A stretch of DNA of 64,000 nucleotides. It comes from UBA668 sp043721915 (GTDB lineage Bacteria; Actinomycetota; Acidimicrobiia; Acidimicrobiales; Ilumatobacteraceae). Numbering within the stretch: the stretch's first letter is position 1; every line of letters begins with the position of its first letter. The DNA lies in the NCBI GenBank assembly GCA_043721915.1, contig JAYSPV010000112.1:18601-82600 (forward strand), given 5' to 3'. Positions 54,890-63,236 of this stretch are shown piece after piece. The notes below the pieces were generated by a model. The model saw only the letters and a list, made by a program, of their open reading frames with translations. It did no database searches and was not told where the DNA came from. Position numbers and translations under genes: made by a program.

Positions 54890-55522
54890 ATGGCTGATCC
54901 GTACAAGCCGAGAGCACCGTTCGCGCCGTGGGATCGGCGCCAGCTGCCGGGCATGTTCGACGTCGAGGAGACAGCACGACGCGTCGGCAACTACAAGTGG
55001 GCCGAGATGAAGCTGTTCGAGGCACTCGGCGGCTGGGTTGCCACCGTGCCCGAGCTCGACGTGAAGATGCGGCTGGGCACGCACTGCTACCACCACGCCT
55101 GGCACGCCGAGCTGTGGCACAAGCGGCTGCCCGAACTGCGCGAGATGAACCCCGATCGCCTCACGCTGCCGGCCAACGACGCGATGGTGCGGTTCGTCGA
55201 GGCGCTCACCGAGCCCGAGGCTGCCGGCGACACGATCGAGAAGCTCGTCGGGGTGTACCGCGTGTTCATCCCGCACTTCATCGCGGCGTACACGTTCCAC
55301 CGCAACAACACCAGCGAGATCACCGACGCGCCCACCATCCGCACACTCAACTTCGCGCTGCAGGACGAGTTCGACGACTGGCGCGACGGAGAGATGATGA
55401 TCCAGTCGCTGATCGAAACGCCCGAAGAAGTCGACCGTGCTGCGGCCCACCAGGCCAAACTTGAAAAGCTCATGTTGGAGGCAGGCGGCATCGCCGGCCC
55501 CGGTTCCATTGGAGGTCAGTGA
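54890..55522 (+). CDS. Ferritin-like protein A, unknown function
   Basis: A 210-residue all-helical protein. Helix 1 has KWAEMKLFEALGGW, and the next helix THCYHHAWHAELWHKRL is unusually His-rich; a later helix carries FALQDEFDDWRDGE. This resembles a ferritin-like four-helix bundle, although the metal ligands deviate from the classic E/ExxH pairs. It is followed with a one-base overlap by a second ferritin-like protein with full ligands. Probably the pair forms one complex. Confidence 0.75.
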   Translation: MADPYKPRAPFAPWDRRQLPGMFDVEETARRVGNYKWAEMKLFEALGGWVATVPELDVKMRLGTHCYHHAWHAELWHKRLPELREMNPDRLTLPANDAMVRFVEALTEPEAAGDTIEKLVGVYRVFIPHFIAAYTFHRNNTSEITDAPTIRTLNFALQDEFDDWRDGEMMIQSLIETPEEVDRAAAHQAKLEKLMLEAGGIAGPGSIGGQ

Positions 55523-56376
55523 TGCGTCAATTCTTCCCGGTTGAGGAGTTGGCCCGCGACGAGCGGTTCAACCAGCTCAACATGAGCACGTTCCAGGCCG
55601 ATCCACGCATCGTGTTGGTGGCCGAGAACCCCGGCAAACGGCCCAAGACCAACCGCCTCACCCCTGATCGCCCCGACGCCAGCGAGGCTGCCCGCAGCCT
55701 GATGCACGGCATCTTCGTCGGCGAGATCCAAGCGCTGGAAGGCGCCGGACGCACGTGCCACGACTTCGAGACCGGCAACGGCGACTCCCCCGACACCGTG
55801 CCCTTCGCACTCAAGCTCGACATGGCCCGCCAGGCGTGGGACGAGGCCCGCCACGTGGAGATCAGCGTCAAGCTCAGCGATTGGATGGGCAGCGAGATCG
55901 GCCAGTACGCGGAGAACACCGTGCTGTTCGAAGTCGCCTGCAGCAACGACCCGGTGCTGCGCCTCGCCGGCGTGAACCGCGCGCTCGAGGGCCTGGCCAT
56001 CGACGTGTTCACCACGATGAAGGAGTTCGGCGACATCGCCGGCGATCCGTACCTCGAGTTCTGCGAGGACTGGATGCTCGCCGACGAGGTCACCCACGTG
56101 AAGATGGGCAGCGATTGGCTGCGGCGAATCACCGAGAACGACCCCGAGCGCCGCAAGAAGGCGCTCGAGTTCCAGAGTGTGGTCGACAAGATCTTCTCGT
56201 TCGGCGGCACCCGCAGCGACTCGCAGGAATCGCCGATCGGCCTCGCCCGCCGTTTCCGCGAGCTGGCCGGGTTCACCGAGGTCGAGGTCGAGGACATCGC
56301 GTCGGTCTCACTGGCCGCGCTCGACGAGCGCAAGGCGTTCGCAGCGGCCTCGATGGCAGACGGCGCCGCGGACTGA
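55522..56376 (+). CDS. Ferritin-like diiron protein B
   Basis: A 284-residue helical protein with a complete diiron ligand set by pattern: Glu in GEIQALEGAGRT, ExxH in AWDEARHVEI, Glu in RALEGLAIDVF and ExxH in LADEVTHVKMG. Resembles DUF455-type ferritin-like proteins. ATG 55522 shares one base with the preceding stop and has GGAGG six bases upstream. Possible roles are oxygen-dependent oxidation or iron/peroxide handling; not determinable. Confidence 0.82.
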   Translation: MRQFFPVEELARDERFNQLNMSTFQADPRIVLVAENPGKRPKTNRLTPDRPDASEAARSLMHGIFVGEIQALEGAGRTCHDFETGNGDSPDTVPFALKLDMARQAWDEARHVEISVKLSDWMGSEIGQYAENTVLFEVACSNDPVLRLAGVNRALEGLAIDVFTTMKEFGDIAGDPYLEFCEDWMLADEVTHVKMGSDWLRRITENDPERRKKALEFQSVVDKIFSFGGTRSDSQESPIGLARRFRELAGFTEVEVEDIASVSLAALDERKAFAAASMADGAAD

Positions 56377-56930
56377 TGGTCGCCACGGTCGAGCCGCAAG
56401 CCTTCCGCTTCGTCGCGTTCGACGCGGGCGTGATCGCCCGCGTCGCCGATGAGCTGGTCGCGATGCTCGGCATCGACCGGCCGTTGCACATCGTGGTCGA
56501 CGAGACGACACCGTTGGGCAAGGTGAGCGCGACGATCGGCGACGTCATCGACGTACACGTGCAGAGCGGCGCGTTCGAGGACTCGAAACGGCCTCGGCAG
56601 CAGAGCGAGGCGGCGACTGCCGTGAACCTCGGTCGCATTCTGCTGCGCACTCGCGATCGTCTGCAGGGTGGCTTCGGCGAAGCCCCGGCCGACGACGACC
56701 TCAGCCTGCGCCAGATGGCCGCGTGGGAGACCTACACCGCCGGGCGGCTCTCACGGCTGGGGTTGAAGGTGCTCCAACCACGTTGGGTGTACAACTTCCG
56801 CAACCGGCACGGCTTCACCGATCTCGCCGATGCCGCCTTCGAGCAGATCTGGGCGGCCGACGCCCTCACCTGGGGTGAGCTGGAGGCCATCAGCACTGCC
56901 GGTGCGGTTCACGAGGGCATCGACGCTTGA
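56376..56930 (+). CDS. Unknown protein in the ferritin-like operon
   Basis: A 184-residue soluble protein with a mixed N-terminal part (VDETTPLGKVSATIGDVIDV) and a helical C-terminal part. No family recognised. Its start shares one base with the stop of ferritin-like protein B (TGATG), and its stop overlaps the hydrolase start, so its function is probably tied to the diiron proteins. Confidence 0.8.
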   Translation: MVATVEPQAFRFVAFDAGVIARVADELVAMLGIDRPLHIVVDETTPLGKVSATIGDVIDVHVQSGAFEDSKRPRQQSEAATAVNLGRILLRTRDRLQGGFGEAPADDDLSLRQMAAWETYTAGRLSRLGLKVLQPRWVYNFRNRHGFTDLADAAFEQIWAADALTWGELEAISTAGAVHEGIDA

Positions 56931-57913
56931 CCGGACTCCGCTCCTCCATCATCGCCGTCAACGGCGTGCAGCTCGTCGTACACGAGGCAGGCGAGGTGGG
57001 CAACCCGATCGTCGTGCTGTGCCACGGCTTCCCCGACCTGGCGCACAGCTGGCGCCACCAGATGCTGCCACTTGCCGAGGCCGGGTTCCACGTGATCGCG
57101 CCCGACCAACGCGGGTTCGGCCACTCGAGCGTTCCGGCCGAGGTCGACGCCTACGGCGCCGACTGCCTCACCGCCGACCTCTTCGCGCTACTCGACCACT
57201 ACGGCAAGGACGACGCCGTGTTCGTCGGCCACGACTGGGGTTCGATGGTCGTGTGGGAGGCCGCCCGTCACCGGCCCGAGCGCGTGCGGGCCGTGGTGGG
57301 AGTGAGCGTGCCATACGTGGAGTGGCCCGGGCCGCCCACGCAGCTGATGCAGATGCTGTACGGCGACCGGTTCTTCTACATCCTCTACTTCCAGCAGGTC
57401 GGTCCCCCGGAAGCGGAGCTCGGCACCGACGTGGCGCGCACGATGCGCCACGTGCTGTACGGCGCGTCGGGCGTGGCAACGGCCGGGCGCGTGATGCCCA
57501 CCGAGCTGCCGCCGATGGCGGGCACCGGCTTCCTGACGATGATGCACGAGCCGCCCCCGCTGCCCTACACCGGCCCCGAGGGAACCTGGCTGACGCAGGC
57601 CGACCTCGATGTGTACGTCGCCGAGTACGAGCACAGTGGCTTCTTCGGACCCGTCAGTTGGTACCGAAACCTCGATGCCAACGCCGCCCGGGCCACGGGT
57701 CTGGGCGCCGAACGGTTGACGATGCCCAGCTACTTCATCACCGGCGAATCTGACGTCGTGCGCCTGATGGACCCCACCGGCCCGGAACGGATGCGAGCAG
57801 CACTGCCCGACTACCGCGGCGAGACGATCATCCCCGGCGCCGGCCACTGGATGCAGCAGGAAGCTCCGCACGCGTTCAACGACGCACTGCTGGCCTTCCT
57901 CCGCACACTCTGA
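56927..57913 (+). CDS. Alpha/beta hydrolase, epoxide hydrolase-like
   Basis: A 328-residue alpha/beta hydrolase. The oxyanion motif is HGFPD, the nucleophile elbow GHDWG (Asp), the charge-relay acid lies in ITGESDVV and the His in GAGHWMQQE; a cap-domain Tyr appears in SWYRN. This is the soluble epoxide hydrolase pattern (EphA-like) rather than an esterase. Start TTG 56927 overlaps the previous stop (TTGA). It ends the operon and is convergent with the Bax-inhibitor gene. Confidence 0.9.
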   Translation: MTGLRSSIIAVNGVQLVVHEAGEVGNPIVVLCHGFPDLAHSWRHQMLPLAEAGFHVIAPDQRGFGHSSVPAEVDAYGADCLTADLFALLDHYGKDDAVFVGHDWGSMVVWEAARHRPERVRAVVGVSVPYVEWPGPPTQLMQMLYGDRFFYILYFQQVGPPEAELGTDVARTMRHVLYGASGVATAGRVMPTELPPMAGTGFLTMMHEPPPLPYTGPEGTWLTQADLDVYVAEYEHSGFFGPVSWYRNLDANAARATGLGAERLTMPSYFITGESDVVRLMDPTGPERMRAALPDYRGETIIPGAGHWMQQEAPHAFNDALLAFLRTL

Positions 57914-57948
57914 CGCAGGGCAGCCGGCTTGCCCACACGGGGCTTCCG

Positions 57949-58044
57949 TCTCGTTGTTTCGATTTCGATTCGGCTGGCGGCTGTAGGCGTACGACACCAA
58001 CTGAGTAGCCGCACTGCATCAAAATCAAAATCGAAACAACGAGA
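57949..58044. repeat. AT-rich 22-bp inverted repeat with nested inner stem
   Basis: Left arm 57949-57970 and right arm 58023-58044 are complementary at 21 of 22 positions; the arms begin TCTCGTTGTTTCGATTT. The 52-bp interior contains a second stem (GCGGCT 57977-57982 with AGCCGC 58007-58012) and a CGTACG palindrome. It sits in the gap between two convergent genes and is far more AT-rich than its surroundings. Could be a bidirectional terminator, a short mobile or REP-like element, or a structured RNA. Confidence 0.85.
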
Positions 58045-58099
58045 TGACCGACGATGTAGTCGGACGCGGCGAGACGAACACCCCCGCCGCTGACACGCC

Positions 58100-58915
58100 T
58101 CAGCGGCGGTTGAGCTTGGCCAGCAGGCGCAGGATCTCCAGGTACAGCCAGATCAGCGTGGCCAGTAGGCCGAACGCGCAGTACCACTCCATGCCCTTGG
58201 GCCAACCGGCCTTGGCGCCGCGTTCGATCTGATCGAAATCGACGGCGAGCATCATCGTCGCCAGGCCGGCGGCCACGACGCTGAACAGGATGCCCAGCGG
58301 GCTGGCGTCGTGGATGAACGGCACGCGGACACCGAACAGGCTCATGATCAGCGACACGCCGTAGAACAGCATCAGGCCCGTGGTCGCCATGATCACGTTG
58401 CGGCGGAAGCGATCGGTGACCTTGATGATGCGCGTCTTGTAGAGGAACAGCATCACCGCGAAGACAGCGAGCGTGGCGCCGACGGCCTGTACGACGATGC
58501 CCTTGTAGGCGTCGTCGTAGAAGCGGGAGATGACACCGAGGAAGAAGCCCTGGGCGAGCGCGTAGATCGGGGCAACGATCTTGGCGAGCGTCGGCTTGAA
58601 ATGCAGCAGGATCGCACAGCCGAACCCGACCAGCATTGCCACGATCGCCAGCATCGGGAACTTCACCTTGGTCTCCAGGCTGGAGCCGGTCATGATCCAG
58701 CCGACTGTGGCGGTGGCGAGCAGCAGCACCAACAGCACAGCGGTCGCCGTTGCGGTGCCGCCGACGGTCATCGTGTTGCTCGTGGCCTGCCAGCCGCTGA
58801 CCGGGCCATCGGTCATCGGGCCCAACGGGGTCGAGCGCGACGCGCCCTCGGGCGCACCCCAGCCGGCACGGGCGGCATCGTTGAGTGCCTTGTCGTTGAG
58901 CATCGGGTTGGACAT
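58100..58915 (-). CDS. Bax inhibitor-1/YccA-family membrane protein
   Basis: A 271-residue membrane protein with seven hydrophobic helices after a ~50-residue hydrophilic N-terminus. Family segments include YALAQGFFLGVIS and the C-terminal LEILRLLAKLNRR. Bacterial members are pH-sensitive calcium leak channels or protease modulators. Start ATG 58915 has GGAGG six bases upstream and a TAGCGT box further up. Confidence 0.88.
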   Translation of the reverse strand: MSNPMLNDKALNDAARAGWGAPEGASRSTPLGPMTDGPVSGWQATSNTMTVGGTATATAVLLVLLLATATVGWIMTGSSLETKVKFPMLAIVAMLVGFGCAILLHFKPTLAKIVAPIYALAQGFFLGVISRFYDDAYKGIVVQAVGATLAVFAVMLFLYKTRIIKVTDRFRRNVIMATTGLMLFYGVSLIMSLFGVRVPFIHDASPLGILFSVVAAGLATMMLAVDFDQIERGAKAGWPKGMEWYCAFGLLATLIWLYLEILRLLAKLNRR

Positions 58916-58944
58916 GGGAACCTCCTGGAGGGCCGAGACCGGTC

Positions 58945-58950
58945 ACGCTA
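58945..58950 (-). promoter_or_regulatory. Putative -10 element (TAGCGT), leadered transcript
   Basis: TAGCGT on the minus strand, 29 bases before ATG 58915, with a GGAGG ribosome-binding site in the leader. Same box sequence as the leaderless cyclophilin promoter. Confidence 0.4.
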
Positions 58951-59001
58951 GTCGGGGCAGGCACCGACTGCAGGTGCGGGCGGGCGCCTTTTTGACGGAG
59001 T

Positions 59002-59340
59002 TCAGCGCAGGTCGTGTGCGCTGACGCCGTCCCACAGATCAATGTCAGGGGCACATGCGAGGAGGCCTTTGCAACTACGCGCCATCTCCACCATCTCCGC
59101 GCTGTCGAAGTGCGCACGTTGGGCCTCGGCGGAGTCCCACTTCTGGATCAGCAGGTAGCGACCGGGCTGGGTGACCGAGGCACACAGGTCGATGTTGCGG
59201 CACCCCGGCTGCATCCGGGTGAGCACGACGTACTTGGAGAGGACGGCCAGCAGTGAGCCGGCGTCGGCCGCGTCGAACCGCATCGTCACGATCGCCAGTT
59301 CGATGTCGTTGCTCTCACCCATGCGCCGCACGTTACTCAT
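59002..59340 (-). CDS. Antibiotic biosynthesis monooxygenase (ABM)-fold protein
   Basis: A 112-residue protein with the dimeric alpha/beta-barrel ABM pattern: IELAIVTMRFDA at the first strand, QPGCRNIDLCASVTQPGRYLLI in the middle, and the helix WDSAEAQRAHFDSAEMVEM. Function of most members is unclear (haem degradation, quinol oxidation or none). The start is uncertain: ATG 59340 is used, ATG 59322 (MGESND) is the alternative. Confidence 0.75.
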   Translation of the reverse strand: MSNVRRMGESNDIELAIVTMRFDAADAGSLLAVLSKYVVLTRMQPGCRNIDLCASVTQPGRYLLIQKWDSAEAQRAHFDSAEMVEMARSCKGLLACAPDIDLWDGVSAHDLR

Positions 59341-59473
59341 GTCCGCCAGCGATGGAAGCAGGCCACGCATCGCCATCGCGGATACACCTTGTGAATCTGT
59401 GCACGGGGTGTGAGGGGCATGGCGATGTCGGTATCGTGAGCAGATCACCGTCCGGGCACCACCCGTTCGGCCT

Positions 59474-59513
59474 CCGTTCAGGTTCGAGACCGTCAGGTCA
59501 TGCCGTCAGGTCA
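59474..59513 (+). repeat. Direct repeats in the leader of the sigma factor gene
   Basis: CCGTCAGGTCA occurs at 59490-59500 and 59503-59513, 13 bases apart, with a degenerate third copy CCGTTCAGGTTC at 59474-59485. They end just before the AAGGGAG ribosome-binding site of the sigma factor gene. Possible operator or 5' UTR regulatory repeat. Confidence 0.7.
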
Positions 59514-59524
59514 AGGGAGCAATC

Positions 59525-60460
<936 letters not shown>

Positions 60461-60489
60461 TCGCACCGGCCACCCGCTGGCCGTTGCGG

Positions 60490-60530
60490 TTTGGCGTTCA
60501 GATGCGGTATAGCCGCACCTCACCGCCAAA
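60490..60530 (+). terminator. Nested hairpin after the sigma factor gene
   Basis: Outer stem TTTGGCG (60490-60496) with CGCCAAA (60524-60530); inner stem TGCGG (60503-60507) with CCGCA (60513-60517) around TATAG. It lies 29 bases after the sigma factor stop. No U-tract, so a terminator role is uncertain. Confidence 0.4.
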
Positions 60531-60549
60531 GCGTGTGGGCTCGGCCTGG

Positions 60550-60555
60550 CAGCAT
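60550..60555 (+). promoter_or_regulatory. Putative -10 element of leaderless promoter (CAGCAT)
   Basis: CAGCAT with six bases before ATG 60562 of the acetyltransferase gene. First base deviates from TAnnnT. Confidence 0.35.
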
Positions 60556-60561
60556 TGCACG

Positions 60562-61134
60562 ATGATCGAGATCCGTGAGGCGCAGCGCGACGATGCCGAA
60601 CTGCTGGCCACGGCGCACATCGAAGGGTGGCGAGTCGGCTACCGCGGGCTGCTTCCCGACGAGTTCCTCGACGCACCCGAGTTCGCGACGCAGCGACTGG
60701 AGCGGTGGCGGGCGTGGACGTGGGCGGACGATGCCCCGCTGAGCCAGGTGTTCGCCGCGGTCGTCGACGGCCAGGTCGTCGGCTTCGGGATGTGCGGCGC
60801 CGAGCGGCCCGACGAGAACTGTGACGCCTGGGACAGCGCCGACGCGCCACAGAGCACCGGACGCGGTGAGGTGTTCGCGTTCTACCTCCGCCCCGTGGTC
60901 TGGGGCAGCGGGGCGGCCGACGCGCTGATGGCGCGATGTCTCGACCACCTGCGCGCCGTCGGCTTCAGCGAAGCGGTGCTGTGGGTGCTGCGCGACAACC
61001 CGCGGGCCTGCGGGTTCTACACACGAGCCGGGTGGGCACCAACCGGTCGCGAGGCGATGTTCGAAGGACCGCAGACGGCGACCGCACTGCCCTTCGCGGT
61101 ACCGGAGGTGCAGTACAGGCTCTTGCTCGACTGA
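60562..61134 (+). CDS. GNAT-family N-acetyltransferase
   Basis: A 190-residue GNAT protein. The N-terminal strand IEIREAQRDDAELLATAHIEGW, the central EVFAFYLRPVVWGSGAADALM acetyl-CoA loop (usually QxxGxG/A, here VVWGSGA) and the final NPRACGFYTRAGWAPTGRE helix-strand are characteristic. It acetylates an unidentified amine or protein N-terminus. Start ATG 60562; the frame extends upstream through the sigma factor gene in a different frame, which is not real. Confidence 0.88.
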   Translation: MIEIREAQRDDAELLATAHIEGWRVGYRGLLPDEFLDAPEFATQRLERWRAWTWADDAPLSQVFAAVVDGQVVGFGMCGAERPDENCDAWDSADAPQSTGRGEVFAFYLRPVVWGSGAADALMARCLDHLRAVGFSEAVLWVLRDNPRACGFYTRAGWAPTGREAMFEGPQTATALPFAVPEVQYRLLLD

Positions 61135-61180
61135 CCACTGAAGTGCTCAAGTCGTGCCTCGCAGCTGACGATGTTGGAGC

Positions 61181-61633
61181 ATGGAATTGATCGACCTGGT
61201 CCCCAGCTCCCTGTCGTTCCGCGTCATCACGACGGTGGACATCGAGGACGAATCGGAGATCCCTGTCGGGTTCACAGGTCGCGTGCGGCGCAGGTCCGGC
61301 GGCTCGATCAGCTACGTCGCCTGGTATCGCGACGGCCAGCTACACAACCCGGGGCGCCACCATCCTGCCTACCGGCGCTTCCGCCCCGATGGCAAGCTGA
61401 AGTACGAGTTGTTCTACACGCACGGCCTGCTCCACGACCCAGGGGCTTCCACGCCCGCCGCTCGCGGCTACTTCGCCGATGGCAAGGTGCACTACGAAGA
61501 GCGGTACTGGGCCGGTAAGCGCCACGACGGGCGCGACGGCACGCCGGCGATCCGCAAGTGGCGCAACGACGGAACCGTTCGTCACGAACTGCGCTACGAG
61601 GACGGCCACCGCCACGTCGAGCACCGCCAGTAG
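61181..61633 (+). CDS. MORN-like/YwqK-type repeat protein
   Basis: A 150-residue protein with three ~30-residue repeats of the type Y-x-DG-x-LH-x-P...P-A-x2-x-F-x-DGK-x-x-E: YRDGQLHNPGRHHPAYRRF, FRPDGKLKYELFYTHGLLH and FADGKVHYEERYWAGKRHD. They resemble toxin_YwqK/MORN-variant repeats, which form beta hairpin arrays. No signal peptide. It stands alone; no partner toxin is visible. Start ATG 61181 has GGAG directly upstream (short spacing). Confidence 0.7.
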   Translation: MELIDLVPSSLSFRVITTVDIEDESEIPVGFTGRVRRRSGGSISYVAWYRDGQLHNPGRHHPAYRRFRPDGKLKYELFYTHGLLHDPGASTPAARGYFADGKVHYEERYWAGKRHDGRDGTPAIRKWRNDGTVRHELRYEDGHRHVEHRQ

Positions 61634-61662
61634 CGACCTCGCGGGGTAGCCGGACGACACGT

Positions 61663-62613
61663 TCAGGTCGCCGGCAGCAGGTCCTCCGGGTGGTCGCGCA
61701 GGTACACCTGTACGTCGATCGGTGCGATAGCCGAGTACCCGACCGGAAGACGCACAGTCCCCTCGCTGGTGCCGTAGAACACCTGCCAGCCGTGAAAGCC
61801 CAGGTAGGCCCCCTCGTCAGCCTGCATCGCCTGCGCATACGCAGTGACCGCGCCGACGTACCCGTTGTTCGGGTTGTATCCGTAGAGCGCTGCCTGCATG
61901 TCGCCGGGGGCACCGCGCAACGTCAGGTAGCGGGCCGCACCCATGATCGCGTCGCGAGCAATCGTCGGGTCGCCCTCGCAGCACTCGGCCCACGTGGTGG
62001 GCAGGAACTGCATCGGACCGACCGCCCCCGCCGATGACACACCCACGATGCGGCCCATGCGGGTCTCCTGGAAGTGGATCGCTGCGAGGTACTCCCACGG
62101 CACTCCGGTGGCAGCCTGGGCCTCGCGGTAGTAGCCGAACAACTCGTCGATCGGCAGCGGCTCGACGATCGTCCACGCCGGCAACGTGATCGCAGGGTCC
62201 GTAGGCGGGCGGGTCGCCGCGTGCGCCGTCTGCGCGGCACGAGCAGCAAGGTGGAAGTTCAGCGGTGCAGCCGCCTCCGGCGCCACCAGATCGATTAGTT
62301 CGGCGTGCCACTCGGGATGGCGATTGACCGCCCGGTACGCGAGCTGCTGGCGCTGGCCGATCTCGGTCAGTTCGTCGGCGGTTGCTCCCGGCGCACGCAA
62401 CGCCGACTCGATCGCGGACAACTCGGCGGCCAAGCTGGCAGCCGTCAGCGACGCGGGTGCCGAGGTGGAGGTGACAGCTTCCGCAACGGGGCTGGGGGCA
62501 GTCGACGCAGCCGCTGTCGGCGCGATCGTGTGCTCGTCTGGACTCGCGGTGGCGCCGGAACACGCCGCGAGCCACACCAAGCTCAGGATGAGCGGACGAA
62601 CCCGGGAGAACAT
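61663..62613 (-). CDS. Lytic murein transglycosylase-like lipoprotein
   Basis: A 316-residue exported protein. The signal peptide ends in a lipobox LAAC (Cys about residue 18), followed by an Ala/Ser/Thr-rich linker and a helical region. The SLT domain (about 160-270) has the catalytic Glu in IHFQETRMGRI, then SSAGAVGPMQFLPTTW and GYNPNNGYVGAV. It would cleave peptidoglycan glycan strands at the cell envelope. Start ATG 62613; in-frame codons upstream lack signal-peptide character. Confidence 0.88.
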   Translation of the reverse strand: MFSRVRPLILSLVWLAACSGATASPDEHTIAPTAAASTAPSPVAEAVTSTSAPASLTAASLAAELSAIESALRAPGATADELTEIGQRQQLAYRAVNRHPEWHAELIDLVAPEAAAPLNFHLAARAAQTAHAATRPPTDPAITLPAWTIVEPLPIDELFGYYREAQAATGVPWEYLAAIHFQETRMGRIVGVSSAGAVGPMQFLPTTWAECCEGDPTIARDAIMGAARYLTLRGAPGDMQAALYGYNPNNGYVGAVTAYAQAMQADEGAYLGFHGWQVFYGTSEGTVRLPVGYSAIAPIDVQVYLRDHPEDLLPAT

Positions 62614-62660
62614 CGCGCTGAGCTTCTCACGACGTACTCCATCGTGCAGCGCACCAGCGA

Positions 62661-63236
62661 TCAGCTCAGCGGTTGGGTGCCGTCGATGATGAGATGCGCG
62701 CACGCGATCGGCTCGTCGCGCCGAACGTACGCCTCCTCGTTCGGCATCCACACGTCGACCCAGGTCGCACGCGACCCTTCACCGTCGCGGGCGATGCCAC
62801 GGGCGAGGCGTACGTCGTACGGAGCGTCGACCCAGACCCGCACGGCCATGTCGTCGCGGAACATCTGGTGCAGCGCGCACACGCCCTCGACCACGACCAC
62901 GCCTTCGGGACGCAGTTCGCGACCGGGCCGCGGCTGCTTGGTCGCCCAGTCCCACTCGTCGAAGACCACCGCCTCACCGGCGAGCAACGGGTCGAGCACG
63001 TCGGTGCGCAAACGGTTCAGATCGAAGCCCGAGCCGTCCCAGAACGCATCGGTTGCCACGACCTGGCTGTTGGCCACTTCGGCAGCGATGCGCATCGCAA
63101 GGGTCGTCTTGCCGGCGCCACCGTGGCCACCGATGCCGACCAACAAGAGCGGTGATGCTGCGTGGGCTGACCGTGCCGCTTCGATGCGCGCGACGACGGC
63201 CTGCAGCGAGGTGGGCGGAGGGCGGTGGTCATTCAC
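62661..63236 (-). CDS. Uridine kinase-like P-loop kinase
   Basis: A 191-residue P-loop NTPase. Walker A is GIGGHGGAGKTTLA (about residues 34-47), a DAFWDGSGFDL segment replaces the substrate loop of uridine kinases, and VVVVEGVCALH is the Walker-B-like strand. Small nucleoside/uridine kinase superfamily; substrate unknown. GTG 63236 overlaps the stop of the ABC ATPase gene, so the two are translationally coupled. Confidence 0.82.
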   Translation of the reverse strand: MNDHRPPPTSLQAVVARIEAARSAHAASPLLLVGIGGHGGAGKTTLAMRIAAEVANSQVVATDAFWDGSGFDLNRLRTDVLDPLLAGEAVVFDEWDWATKQPRPGRELRPEGVVVVEGVCALHQMFRDDMAVRVWVDAPYDVRLARGIARDGEGSRATWVDVWMPNEEAYVRRDEPIACAHLIIDGTQPLS

